Source: JBJXGE01 sp046154185 (GTDB lineage Bacteria; Planctomycetota; UBA8108; UBA1146; JAJFFE01). Taken from it: a stretch of DNA of 29,524 bases. The position numbers and the translations under genes are program-made. Location of the stretch: contig JBJXGE010000087.1 in NCBI GenBank assembly GCA_046154185.1, forward strand, positions 1 through 29,524, written 5' to 3'. The first letter of the stretch is position 1, and each line of letters starts with the position of its first letter. The notes beneath the pieces were generated by a model. The model had not been told where the DNA came from. It saw nothing but the letters and a program-made list of their open reading frames with translations, and ran no database searches. Shown piece by piece: positions 7,564-16,115 of this stretch.

Positions 7564-8928
7564 CTACGGATTGATGTTTATCGATCCGCAGTACGTGTCC
7601 GTCGACACGGCAGTTCCGGTCAAGCCCGTTACCACCGTCATGACCGGACCCGCGCCGCCGCCGCCGATCGTATCGCAGAAACAAAGTTGCGACGTAGTGC
7701 CGGGAGGCCCGATCAAATCGTAGCTCGCGGCCAAGACTTCATACGCGGTTGTCGGAGCGAGCGTCGAGACACCAAGAAAGTCGATAATGACGCCCATGGT
7801 CACGCCCTGACCGGGAAGCACATCGATCACGACAAAATCCGCCGGAGCGCCGGACTGAATAGTGAACATCGGAGGGGATTGGACCGCGCCGTTGATCGAG
7901 ACGCTCGCCGGGTCGTGACAAAGCCCGAAAGACCATCCGCGCAGCTCGATGTCCGTATCGAGAAGGATGTGGCTCGTCACTTTAGTGCCAAAGGCGCCGC
8001 TCGCGCTGGAAGCGCCAAAAGCCGGTCCCGCGGTCATGTTCACGACGCCGGCATCGGTGAAGCCGCCGACCACAGGATTCTCCAGCACGACCTCCGCCTC
8101 GAGCATCTGACCGCTCAATAAGACGCTGCATTCGATTTCGAGGATCCCCGGCCCGACCGTAACATCCGGGATCGCGAACGCGCCGCCGGGACCGCTCGTC
8201 GTGGAGAAGGCCGTACCGACGACCTGGACATTGACGCCAGCCAACGCAGTACCCGCCGACAGCATCGTGAAGCCGATGATGGTCGTGCGCGGCACCACCG
8301 GAATCACCCGCAACAACGAGGTACTGGTCGATCCCTCGTTCACGGCCGTGATCTGAGAGAATCCCGGGGCCACGGCGGTGATCAAGCCGTTCTCCGCAAT
8401 CGTCGCGATCCAAGGAGCCGCCGATCGGTAGATCGTCCACTTGATGCGCTCGGTCACATCGTCGGTGCTGCCGTCCGGGAGATTCGCAAGGACGTTGACC
8501 TGCGTCGTCTCGCCGACCTCGATGATTCGATCGCCGAGCGTGAGCTCGATGCTCTCCGGCACTTGGAACGGGAACGGCGAGATGATGAAATCGGCCGCCC
8601 CGAAGATCTTCGTTTGTCCTTGCTGCAGTTGAAACGGCGTGCTCGCCAGGTACATGGTCTGTCCGCTTATTTGTCCGAGACCGGTCAACCGCAAAAAGTT
8701 GTCGCTCATGAAATCCGGAGCGGTGCCTGGCCCCCCAACGCCGAATTGGTCGGCGCTCGCAATGTTGGGTATCACGAACTTGCCGCTCGGACTCACCGGA
8801 ATGGATTGCCCGTTGACGGTGACGGTCCATGACGAATTCAACCCCTGAGCGTTCGCCGAACTCGCCGCGAGAGCCGCTGTCGCGAGATACCAGCACGCAA
8901 GTGCCGGCACAATGCGTTTAGTGTTCAT
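7564..8928 (-). CDS. Secreted protein with Ig-like (Big_2) and carboxypeptidase-regulatory-like domains
   Basis: 454 residues from ATG 8928, which has AGGAAAG ten bases upstream and follows the previous gene by 20 nt; the longer frame starts inside that gene. A signal peptide is clear (hydrophobic 8-22, cleavage likely after ANA at 27). Residues about 125-208 form a bacterial Ig-like Big_2 domain, ending in GLITAVAPGFSQITAVNEGS. Residues about 215-290 look like a carboxypeptidase-regulatory-like beta sandwich (AGVNVQVVGTAF...GGAFAIPDV). The C-terminal third (about 330-454) is a beta-rich module with WSFGLCHDP and a Cys pair in QLCFCDTIG. I do not recognise this module by name. No catalytic motif is seen, so a surface or adhesive role is the best guess. 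Last gene of the 13060-7564 operon. Confidence 0.8.
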   Translation of the reverse strand: MNTKRIVPALACWYLATAALAASSANAQGLNSSWTVTVNGQSIPVSPSGKFVIPNIASADQFGVGGPGTAPDFMSDNFLRLTGLGQISGQTMYLASTPFQLQQGQTKIFGAADFIISPFPFQVPESIELTLGDRIIEVGETTQVNVLANLPDGSTDDVTERIKWTIYRSAAPWIATIAENGLITAVAPGFSQITAVNEGSTSTSLLRVIPVVPRTTIIGFTMLSAGTALAGVNVQVVGTAFSTTSGPGGAFAIPDVTVGPGILEIECSVLLSGQMLEAEVVLENPVVGGFTDAGVVNMTAGPAFGASSASGAFGTKVTSHILLDTDIELRGWSFGLCHDPASVSINGAVQSPPMFTIQSGAPADFVVIDVLPGQGVTMGVIIDFLGVSTLAPTTAYEVLAASYDLIGPPGTTSQLCFCDTIGGGGAGPVMTVVTGLTGTAVSTDTYCGSININP

Positions 8929-8948
8929 GTGGTTGCTTTCCTGAATCG

Positions 8949-9809
8949 TTAGTTTCCGGTTTTGGGCGGCCTCGGACCGAGCATGCAATCGTTTGCCCAA
9001 TCGAACCAGGCATTGCCCGCTCCCGCGATCCACTGGTCGAACGAGTTGTCATGATCGCAGTCGACTGCCCCACCCAAGAACCCGCGTTTGAACGCCGCGG
9101 GCCCGCGGGTTTGTCGAAGGTGAAGGTAGAAGGCCGCTTGAGTGATGTCGCCGGCGAACTGGTGCAAGTATCGCCGATCTCGCTGGCGCAGGTCCTCCAA
9201 CAACTGCGGCGTTTCCGCGCGGCCGCTCGCGCCGAGCGCATGAATGCTGTAGCTCACACACATGGCGATCGAATGCTCACCGCGCGGCGACTGCCACTTG
9301 CCGTTTTGTTCCCAGAACTTGGGGTCAACGGCCGAACGAAGAAACTCGAACGCACTGGCCGAGTTTTCCGCCAACAAACCGATGGCAAGAATATGGTCGT
9401 GCATCACGTTTTCTTCTTCGCGCGAAATGGGACCCTTGAATTCTCGCCGCAACGTGGACTCGAATGGCTGCTCGGCGGCGCCATGTCCGTGGTAGCTCAA
9501 AGTCCACAGCAGTCCGCGCTGCGTTAGCAAATCGTCGGTGCTCTTGTACGCTGACAAGATGCCTGGCAGATCCCGGGGAGTCGCTTGCTCGACTTCGGCT
9601 ACGGTCGGCCGGCCGCCCGAAACTCGCAGCAAATTACTTAACCGAGAATCGAGACCCAAAGCTTCGGCCTCCCGCGGTTCGGCACCAGCCACTGGAGCTG
9701 CCGAATCGCTTGAACCTGGCGGCGGCGTCCTCGGCTGTTGCCACCATTTCAAGGCGAGCAAAGCAGCGACTGCCACGGCCAGCCCTAGCAAAAGGACACT
9801 TGTTTTCAC
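8949..9809 (-). CDS. Membrane-anchored protein of unknown function
   Basis: 286 residues. GTG 9809 follows an excellent ribosome-binding site (AAGGAGGTG), whose first bases are the stop codon of the upstream protease-like gene. The two genes are 11 nt apart and surely coupled. The N terminus (MKTSVLLLGLAVAVAALLAL) is a single hydrophobic segment followed by a Pro/Ser/Ala-rich linker (about 22-45), so the protein is exported and probably tethered. The rest is helical, with HEAT-like character (ISREEENVMHDHILAIGLLA; SIAMCVSYSIHALGASGRAE), and ends in a Trp/Asp-rich tail with two Cys (CDHDNSFDQW, WFDWANDCM). No known family or catalytic motif is recognised. Its position suggests a partner of the secreted metzincin protein. 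Confidence 0.75.
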   Translation of the reverse strand: MKTSVLLLGLAVAVAALLALKWWQQPRTPPPGSSDSAAPVAGAEPREAEALGLDSRLSNLLRVSGGRPTVAEVEQATPRDLPGILSAYKSTDDLLTQRGLLWTLSYHGHGAAEQPFESTLRREFKGPISREEENVMHDHILAIGLLAENSASAFEFLRSAVDPKFWEQNGKWQSPRGEHSIAMCVSYSIHALGASGRAETPQLLEDLRQRDRRYLHQFAGDITQAAFYLHLRQTRGPAAFKRGFLGGAVDCDHDNSFDQWIAGAGNAWFDWANDCMLGPRPPKTGN

Positions 9810-9820
9810 AAGGCACCTCC

Positions 9821-12800
9821 TTAATAGGCCTGGTAGGAAGCGCGTTCGGTGCGATTGATTTCGTTCTTCGTCGCACTCGAAGTACCGTACATGATTGCTT
9901 CCGAATCACTGTCGCGGTGGCTCAATCCGCAGTTGTGCCCCCATTCGTGTACGGTCGTGGTTGCAATTGCGCCTTGAGTGAAAATGATGGTCCGGTTGCT
10001 CGGATTGGCCACACCAGTGATCATCCCGCCCGCCGCGCTGATGGAAGAGGTGACCAGTTTAAGATCCGCGAAGGTTGCGGCACGTAGCTGGTTTCGAACG
10101 GTCAAGTTCACGATGTCGTTGTACTCCGCTAACGTGTAGTCGAAGCGTTCGGCGGCAGGGAACGTCGCGGCGGACTGATCTGGAAAAGTTGCTGACGCTG
10201 CGTCATTTACAGTGGGAGTCACATCCAGGCACACGTCGTCAGTTTCGCCGCCGTCTCCCGGCCCATCGTCGTCCATGCGCATGGCCGCCGCGCCACTGTT
10301 GAACAGCGCCTGATAGTCACTGGGCGCCGCCAGCAGCGGATGGCGGCTCTTCGTGAATGTGACCGCCTTGGTCGGATATTCGACTTTCACCGTGTGGCTC
10401 GCGCTGCTCGTGGACGGCGGACTTGACGGGCAGGTGTAGGTGACCGTGACGACCTGATCGCCTTTGGCCGCAAAGGTCGCACCGTACGCCGCGCCATCCG
10501 TGCCACCGACGGGCGTGCCGCCCGACCACGAGAAGGTCCCGCCCGACGGGTCGCCAACGGCCGTGAACTGGCATTCATCCCCGGGACAAGCGTACATGGA
10601 GCCCGTGATCGTGACGCTGCAGTTTTCGCATTCACCGGTCACGGAATAGGGCGGGCAGTTGCAGCCCCAACCCGCGTGGGTGATGCCGCTGCCTGGATCA
10701 GAAACGATGCTGGCGCCGTCGTCGGCGACACGACCCGAGCAGACGATCTCGAATCTTCCGGTCGCGTGATTGAAACTCAGGAAGTACGCGATGGCGCCGG
10801 GCGCCAAACCTGACATGTTGGGGTAAGTCACTTGGACCGGTGGGTCGAAGTCGGCGCCGCCCGGCTGAAACGTCCAAGCAAACGGCGGAGCCGCGCCATC
10901 CGGCATCGGCATCGGGACGTCATCGTGATGCACTTGGTGAACGCCAATTTGCTCAGGATCAGTCGGACTCGGAACGGAGCCGTCGGCGCGCGTCATCGAA
11001 CCCGCAAAAACTTTGAACACCAGGCCCTCGATGCCGGCGCAGGTCAGTTCGACATCGGCGGTGTTATCGAAACTCACCCAATTGCGCGGGTCGAGTTTCG
11101 GTAAGAGCACTGGCGTAGACAGCGAATTCTCGCTGTTGGGGATCACGACGACGTCGTAGACGAGGGAGGGATAGGTTCCGGCAGGCACCGGCAAGCCGGC
11201 CGTCAGCATGGCCGGCCCTCCGTCAACGAACAATCGACCGACTCCGCTCGCGGTAATGCCGCCGAGCATGAAGCGACCGGTCGGATCGGTGATCGCGCCC
11301 GGCATGAATGTGCCGGCAACGCTGAGGTTGACTAACGCACCACCGATCGGTTGCTGAGCATTGTTCAGCACCATGCCGACAAAAGTCGTCGGCTGTGATG
11401 GGTCGCGCTTCACCCCCGTTATGGCGAACTTCGCCGGTCCCGTGGGGTTACCGGGGAAATCGGCTTCAATCAAATGCAGACCGACTTCATCGCCGAGTAC
11501 GTACGTCACTTCGGCGTGCCCGGTGTCGCTTGTTTCGACGACGAAGCTCGCCGCTCCACCAATAGTTCCGCCTCCTTTTATTACCGTGTATGTCACTTGC
11601 ACGCCCGCTACGCCGTTACAAGAATCGCTCGCCCAGACGCGCAACGGCAAGGGCGTCGGAAAACCGGTTTCGACTTTCTGATTGTTACCGCTCCCAATGT
11701 TGAGCTGAGCTACCGGTCCCGGTGTGGCGGTCGCGCAAAAATACACGGTCCCCGCCACACCTTCGCTCGTCGCTGCGACTCGGTTGTTACCACACCCGGC
11801 GTCCGTGCCCAAACGCCAGAGCGCCATGGCTTGTCCGGCGGCATTCGTGAGCACTTGATAAGACAGCGCACCCAAGTCAAGCACGCTCCCCGAGACGCGA
11901 CCGTCGCTGCGCGTGACATGGAAGGTCACGAGTTTGTTAGCGAACGGCGAACCGTCGATCTGCTGCACGAACACGACAATCGGCTGAAGCAACAAGGATC
12001 CGACCTGCCCGGTTTGGCCGTTTCCGGAGACCATTGTTATGGTCGGCCCAGTCGGCGACAGGCGCGTCACCGAGATCTGAGTGGTCGCGCTATTTCCCAG
12101 GACATCCGTCGCTACGGCGGTCAGAATCGTGGGCACCGGGGGCAGCGCGGAAGTCAGCGGCACCGCCGATGCGAAGAAGGTTCCATTCGTGCCGATTCCC
12201 ACGTCTACTGCCGCCGGTATTCCGTTGACCGTGACAGTGAGACCGGCAAATCCGCTCAACGTGTCACCGACGCGTCCGGCGACGTCGATGCTATCGACGA
12301 TCACTTCAGCTCCGGGCGGCGGAAAGTCTATGTACACTTGTGGCGCTTCAGTATCGTGCGTCACTATCGCCGTCGAAGGCGCACTCTCGGTCCCATAGCT
12401 GTCGATCGCGGTAAAGAAAATCGTGTTTATGAGGTCCTCGTGCAACGGAATGCTGGCGGCCGTAAACGTGCCACCGGGGCTCGCGTCGAAGTACTGGGTC
12501 GTCAAGAAGCCAACGACTTTCACGGTCGAGTTCGGCAATGCTTGACCGCTGATAGAGACCGTCGGGATGATGGTAGAAGTCGTGTATGGATTGAGAATCG
12601 GCGCGCCGGGCGGAGGTGGATAGGTTCCGCACGGCGGAAACAAATCGCAACCTAACCCGTCGGTCGTTGGATCGGATCCGCAATCGGGTGACGGTGACGG
12701 CAAATCGTCGGAGGGTTCGCCTACTAGCCCGCCCAACACGAAACCCGGTACGAAGAGATATCCCAAGATCGCTGTCGCGTCGGCAATGTCCAGAGCGCCG

Positions 12801-13060
12801 CTATCATTCGCGTCGGCGGAATCCCGGCACGGTGGCGGAGGTCCCCCAATGAAGAGAAACTCCAATAGGTAAATCGGATCGGCGACGTTTAGAAGTCCAT
12901 CAGCGTTCGAGTCGCCGCGAATGAATTGCGGCGGACTTTGCGAAAAAGCACTGCTGGTCAAGAACACCGCGGTCAAAAACACTGCGAGCGAAAGCCCCAT
13001 CCCGGTCGACAGCAGCGGAACAAACACACGCTTCGACCGAGCGCCACTGTGAGAACGCAT
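9821..13060 (-). CDS. Secreted multidomain protein: dockerin-like module, Ig-like domains, C-terminal metzincin protease
   Basis: 1079 residues; ATG 13060 is preceded by GGGAGGAGG. A signal peptide covers residues 1-40 (cleavage near AFS/QS). Residues about 47-105 hold two Ca-binding loops of dockerin type (DSNADGLLNVADPIYLLEFL and DANDSGALDIADATAILGYL), unusually at the N terminus. A Pro/Cys-rich linker follows, then Ig-like repeats (about 155-335) and two Big_1-like domains (about 338-445 and 449-550). Next come a carboxypeptidase-regulatory-like domain (about 556-640) and a Cys-rich and PKD-like region. The C-terminal about 150 residues end in HEWGHNCGLSH (1038-1048), the HExxHxxGxxH zinc signature of metzincins, with a following Met-turn AIMYGT (Met1057). 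It is therefore probably an extracellular zinc protease. The Met-turn is close to the motif and the protein ends 22 residues later, a compact metzincin end. First gene of a three-gene operon. Confidence 0.87.
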   Translation of the reverse strand: MRSHSGARSKRVFVPLLSTGMGLSLAVFLTAVFLTSSAFSQSPPQFIRGDSNADGLLNVADPIYLLEFLFIGGPPPPCRDSADANDSGALDIADATAILGYLFVPGFVLGGLVGEPSDDLPSPSPDCGSDPTTDGLGCDLFPPCGTYPPPPGAPILNPYTTSTIIPTVSISGQALPNSTVKVVGFLTTQYFDASPGGTFTAASIPLHEDLINTIFFTAIDSYGTESAPSTAIVTHDTEAPQVYIDFPPPGAEVIVDSIDVAGRVGDTLSGFAGLTVTVNGIPAAVDVGIGTNGTFFASAVPLTSALPPVPTILTAVATDVLGNSATTQISVTRLSPTGPTITMVSGNGQTGQVGSLLLQPIVVFVQQIDGSPFANKLVTFHVTRSDGRVSGSVLDLGALSYQVLTNAAGQAMALWRLGTDAGCGNNRVAATSEGVAGTVYFCATATPGPVAQLNIGSGNNQKVETGFPTPLPLRVWASDSCNGVAGVQVTYTVIKGGGTIGGAASFVVETSDTGHAEVTYVLGDEVGLHLIEADFPGNPTGPAKFAITGVKRDPSQPTTFVGMVLNNAQQPIGGALVNLSVAGTFMPGAITDPTGRFMLGGITASGVGRLFVDGGPAMLTAGLPVPAGTYPSLVYDVVVIPNSENSLSTPVLLPKLDPRNWVSFDNTADVELTCAGIEGLVFKVFAGSMTRADGSVPSPTDPEQIGVHQVHHDDVPMPMPDGAAPPFAWTFQPGGADFDPPVQVTYPNMSGLAPGAIAYFLSFNHATGRFEIVCSGRVADDGASIVSDPGSGITHAGWGCNCPPYSVTGECENCSVTITGSMYACPGDECQFTAVGDPSGGTFSWSGGTPVGGTDGAAYGATFAAKGDQVVTVTYTCPSSPPSTSSASHTVKVEYPTKAVTFTKSRHPLLAAPSDYQALFNSGAAAMRMDDDGPGDGGETDDVCLDVTPTVNDAASATFPDQSAATFPAAERFDYTLAEYNDIVNLTVRNQLRAATFADLKLVTSSISAAGGMITGVANPSNRTIIFTQGAIATTTVHEWGHNCGLSHRDSDSEAIMYGTSSATKNEINRTERASYQAY

Positions 13061-13389
13061 GCATCCTCCTCCCTCAAGCCCTGTTCGTAATCTCAGCGCC
13101 TACAGTCGGCATCGCCGAGGCATATCCACTGCAACAATTCGTCACCAATCGAACGGCGCCCGCCGACACAAAAAAAAGCCCCCGACACCATTTGGATTAG
13201 CGCAGAGGGTATCCATTTGCCCTTGTGAATGTAAGCCGTTGCTGAGACTCCGCAGGTGTGGCCGGCGAGACTCCGCCGCAATCAGAGACGAGCGGCGATC
13301 TGACAAGAAAGTGTGAAACACGCCAAAACCGGCAACGAAAGCGCGCCGATGCCCGCAACAGAAGTGTCGGCAAAACATAATCTTGACTA
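13061..13389. other. Intergenic region between the protease operon and tRNA-Gly
   Basis: About 330 bp without a convincing gene; the overlapping small frames have no motifs. On the minus strand a T8 tract (13177-13170) follows GGGGGC, about 210 nt past the tRNA. It could mark transcription termination, but no strong stem precedes it. GAGACTCCGC is repeated directly at 13244-13253 and 13267-13276. The operon promoter must lie in the lower part of this stretch, but I cannot identify clear -35/-10 boxes. Confidence 0.4.
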
Positions 13390-13464
<75 letters not shown>

Positions 13465-13516
13465 TCTGCAAAGCGAATTCAACGAACGCCACATTCTGGC
13501 GAGGCGAAAGTACCTG

Positions 13517-14818
13517 TCAAGCACCGGCTCGGTAGACGCAGTCGCCCGCGATGTACGTGGCGCAGACTTCGCCGGCGCCGGCGAGGATGGCATCGAGAAC
13601 TCGGTCGGCTGGGCGCACGACGTCGCGCGGGAGCGCGATCACAGCGAAGTCCGCGGGTTCGCCTAACGCGATGCGACCGGAGCCGAAGCGTCCATCGAGT
13701 GCGGTGTGCGCGGCCGTCGTCGCGAGCGCAAGCACGCGCTCGGCGGTGAGTCGCGGATGTGCGGCGCGCACGGCGCGCAGTTCCGCGAGCATCGACAATG
13801 CGCCGTTCGAGATCAGTCCGTCGGTGCCGAGCGCAACGTTGACGCCAGTGGCGAGAAGCGCCTCGAGTGGATGCGGCGCATGACCGAACCACGCGTGACT
13901 CCGCGGGCAATACACCACTGACACGACGTGCGCGGCGAGCGCGGCGATATCGCGTGCCGTCAAATAGTTGCCGTGCACGAGCAACGGGCGATCGGCGAGC
14001 AGGCCAAGCCTCTCGAGCGCGAGCACGGCGGACTCGGCACCGCTCAAGAGTCCGCTGGTTGAGAGCTTCAGTCCGGCAAGAAACTCGGCGAACGATCCCG
14101 ATTGATCCCGAATGAAGCGAGCTTCGTCGGGCTGTTCGGCGATGTGCATTGACCATGGCACGCGGCGCCGTCGCGCGAGCCGAATCGAACTTTTAAGCGC
14201 GTCGAGCCGCACGGTATACGGCGCGTGCGGCGCCAGGCCGCGTTCCTCGCGCGCGATGCCGCGCGCGCCATCGAGAAAATCCTCGAGCTCGGATTCGTCG
14301 AGTGGCGACTCCGCGCGAAGCGCAATCACTTCACGCAGCACGAGTCGCCGCATCGGCGACGACGCGAGCGCCGCGAGCGAAAAGCCACGCGAATCGTAAT
14401 CGACGAGCGTCGTCGTCCCACTTTTCACCAACAGCTCAACGCCACCGATCGCCGCTTGTGTGAGGCCAGCCGGGCCGCTTAGTTCTCGCGCATCGCGCAC
14501 GGACAAAAGCCAACGAGTGAAAGGAATTTCGAGTCGCTCCGACTGCGGTGCGAGCGTGAGATCGAGATGCACGTGCGCATTCACGAATCCTGGCACGATC
14601 AGCGCGTGACCAAAATCGTCGTCGACCGCGCCGCTCGCAGCGTCCGTGATCTCGAGAATACGGCCGGACTCGAACGCAATTGTCCCCGCCCGCGGCGCTC
14701 CCGCACCGCTCCAAATCCACCGCGCGGCGATGCGGTGTACAGCGCTCTGAGTTTTCGAACTCGTGTTGGACATCAGATCCTTCGCAAGCGGAACAGACAA
14801 CCCGCGTCGAGCCGTCAC
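13517..14818 (-). CDS. Amidohydrolase-family deaminase (aminodeoxyfutalosine deaminase-like)
   Basis: 433 residues. GTG 14818 has a strong AAGGAGG nine bases upstream; ATG 14773 (with AAGGAT) is an alternative that removes 15 residues. All metal and catalytic residues of the cytosine-deaminase-like amidohydrolases are present: His82 and His84 in NAHVHLDLT, His225 and Glu228 in SMHIAEQPDE, His282 in LLVHGNYLT and Asp333 in ALGTDG. The segment YCPRSHAWFGHAPHPLEALL followed by LGTDGLISNGALSM resembles 6-aminodeoxyfutalosine deaminases of the futalosine menaquinone pathway, and also S-adenosylhomocysteine/chlorohydrolase relatives. The exact substrate cannot be decided here, and no other menaquinone gene is in the window. 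It is cytosolic, with no signal peptide. It is transcribed divergently from the selenoprotein gene, sharing a 142-bp intergenic region. Confidence 0.85.
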   Translation of the reverse strand: MTARRGLSVPLAKDLMSNTSSKTQSAVHRIAARWIWSGAGAPRAGTIAFESGRILEITDAASGAVDDDFGHALIVPGFVNAHVHLDLTLAPQSERLEIPFTRWLLSVRDARELSGPAGLTQAAIGGVELLVKSGTTTLVDYDSRGFSLAALASSPMRRLVLREVIALRAESPLDESELEDFLDGARGIAREERGLAPHAPYTVRLDALKSSIRLARRRRVPWSMHIAEQPDEARFIRDQSGSFAEFLAGLKLSTSGLLSGAESAVLALERLGLLADRPLLVHGNYLTARDIAALAAHVVSVVYCPRSHAWFGHAPHPLEALLATGVNVALGTDGLISNGALSMLAELRAVRAAHPRLTAERVLALATTAAHTALDGRFGSGRIALGEPADFAVIALPRDVVRPADRVLDAILAGAGEVCATYIAGDCVYRAGA

Positions 14819-14960
14819 ACTCTAGCTCCTCCTTGTCGGCGGTAGGAAGTGCGTCGGTCACACATCATCCATGCCGAGATTGATTCCTCGTCGGAAAGCG
14901 TCACAATCTTCGCCGTACTAAACCCGCTCGCCGCTCGTGATGAAATCTAGGGGGCAATAG

Positions 14961-16025
14961 ATGCAAACTTCTCGTGTTCTTTACTCACTCGCTTGCGTGT
15001 GTAGTCTGGTCGCCGCGCTAACGGGCTGCGCGAGACCGAAGGCGGCCGAACCGCCAACGATTCCCGAGACCGTTGCGAGTCGTAGTGCGCCGAAGAGCCT
15101 CGTCGAGCTGGAGCAATGGTACGCAGACAGTAAGTCCGCGTCGCGCGACGCGGAGTTTCGTCCGCTCTACCAGAAATTCGCAGAGCAGCACGCTGGCACC
15201 GACGACGGCTTTAGTGCCAATCTCTGGCTACTACGCAACACGTGGACCGAGCGCGAAGCCGGCACCATGAATGAAAGCGCCGAAAAAATCGCGCGCTCAA
15301 TGCTTGCGAATTACTCGGACTCGCCGCGCCTCGGAGAGATGCTCGAGTATGACTGGGCACTCGCGCCGGCCTTCCAAATGGAAGCCTGTGAACTCTTGCG
15401 CGCCAGCAAACACGACGTGGTGCGCGCCGCGGGCACTCTCAAACTGGCGAAGCGAAAAACGCGCGCGAAAGACGCGGACGAGAAGCGACTCGGCGAGCAA
15501 CTCCTCCACGAGATCGAGGCCAAATACGCTCAGCTCAAGTACAAGTACACGACCTACGGCGCGATGGCGAAGGCGCAGCTCAACCTGCATCCACGCGACG
15601 CGCTCAAGATCGGCGCGACCGCGCCGGAGATTCAAGGTTTCGACGCCGATGGCAAACCGTTTAAGCTCTCCGACTACCGCGGCAAAGTTGTCGTGCTTGA
15701 TTTCTGGGGCGGCTGGTGAGGCCCGTGCGTGGGAATGTTCCCGCACGAGCGGTCGCTCGTGGCAAAGCTCCAAAACAAACCATTCGCATTGGTCGGCGTC
15801 AACAGTGACGAATCGCCCGAGGAATACAAGAAGGTTGTCGAGCAGCACCAACTGACTTGGCGTTCGTTCTTCGATGGCGGCGAGATCGGCGGTCCGATCG
15901 CCACGCAATGGGGAGTCAACGGCTGGCCGACGATTTACATCTTGGATAAACAGGGCGTCATTCGCTACCAGGACTTGCGCGACGCAAAAATGGAGGAGGC
16001 CGTTATGGCCCTGCTCGCCGAGTAG
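14961..16025 (+). CDS. Predicted selenoprotein: TlpA/thioredoxin-like lipoprotein with in-frame UGA at the redox site
   Basis: 354 residues when the in-frame TGA at 15717-15719 is read as selenocysteine (residue 253). The lipoprotein signal peptide ends in LTGC (Cys23), so it is membrane-anchored outside the cytoplasm. Residues about 45-200 form a helical domain typical of longer TlpA-like proteins. The thioredoxin-like domain starts at about 213 (IGATAPEIQGFDADGKPF). It has VVVLDFWGGW, then U253-GPC (Cys256), VGVNSDESPEEY, and the cis-Pro loop WGVNGWPTIYIL (Pro323). The usual family motif is WCxxC, and the UGA falls exactly on the first Cys. The frame, spacing and homology continue perfectly after it. 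A SECIS-like hairpin sits at 15724-15747. ATG 14961 has AGGGGG six bases upstream. It probably acts as a thiol/disulfide oxidoreductase or a peroxiredoxin-like reductase. A sequencing error or true truncation is the alternative. Confidence 0.88.
15724..15747 (+). promoter_or_regulatory. Candidate bacterial SECIS element
   Basis: CGTGCG (15724-15729) pairs with CGCACG (15742-15747). T15730 is bulged. GG then G-U (and optionally A-U) pairs continue the stem to a small apical loop containing G15737. The hairpin begins five bases after the TGA at 15717-15719, and the apical G is 18 bases beyond it. A bulged U, a short upper stem and a small loop with G (or GU) match the known bacterial selenocysteine insertion element read by SelB. 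Confidence 0.72.
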
Positions 16026-16057
16026 CACGATCGCGAACTGTCATCCGGGCTCATCGA

Positions 16058-16091
16058 GCCGGCCGCCCACATCTGTGGGCGTCCGGCTTTT
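16058..16091 (+). terminator. Intrinsic terminator after the selenoprotein gene
   Basis: GCCGG (16058-16062) pairs with CCGGC (16083-16087). CGCCCAC (16064-16070) pairs with GTGGGCG (16075-16081). One C/T mismatch separates the two stems, and TTTT follows at 16088-16091. It begins 33 bp after the TAG stop at 16023-16025. This supports the transcript running through the UGA to that stop. Confidence 0.85.
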
Positions 16092-16115
16092 GTTAGCAAC
16101 CTTCGGAGCCGCCTC

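Noticed and set aside
11474..12655. A 393-codon plus-strand ORF
   Set aside because: It lies antisense inside the metzincin protein gene, is rich in Arg/His, and has no recognisable domain or start site.
13160..13290. A small RNA or intrinsic terminator ending at the T8 tract 13177-13170
   Set aside because: GGGGGC precedes the T-tract but no convincing stem can be drawn, and the 10-bp direct repeat GAGACTCCGC (13244 and 13267) is too short to mean much alone.
15729..16025. A separate small thioredoxin-like gene starting at GTG 15729
   Set aside because: It would start in the middle of the redox motif, lacking the first active-site residue and the first beta strand, and has no independent ribosome-binding site. 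The unbroken frame across the UGA explains it better.
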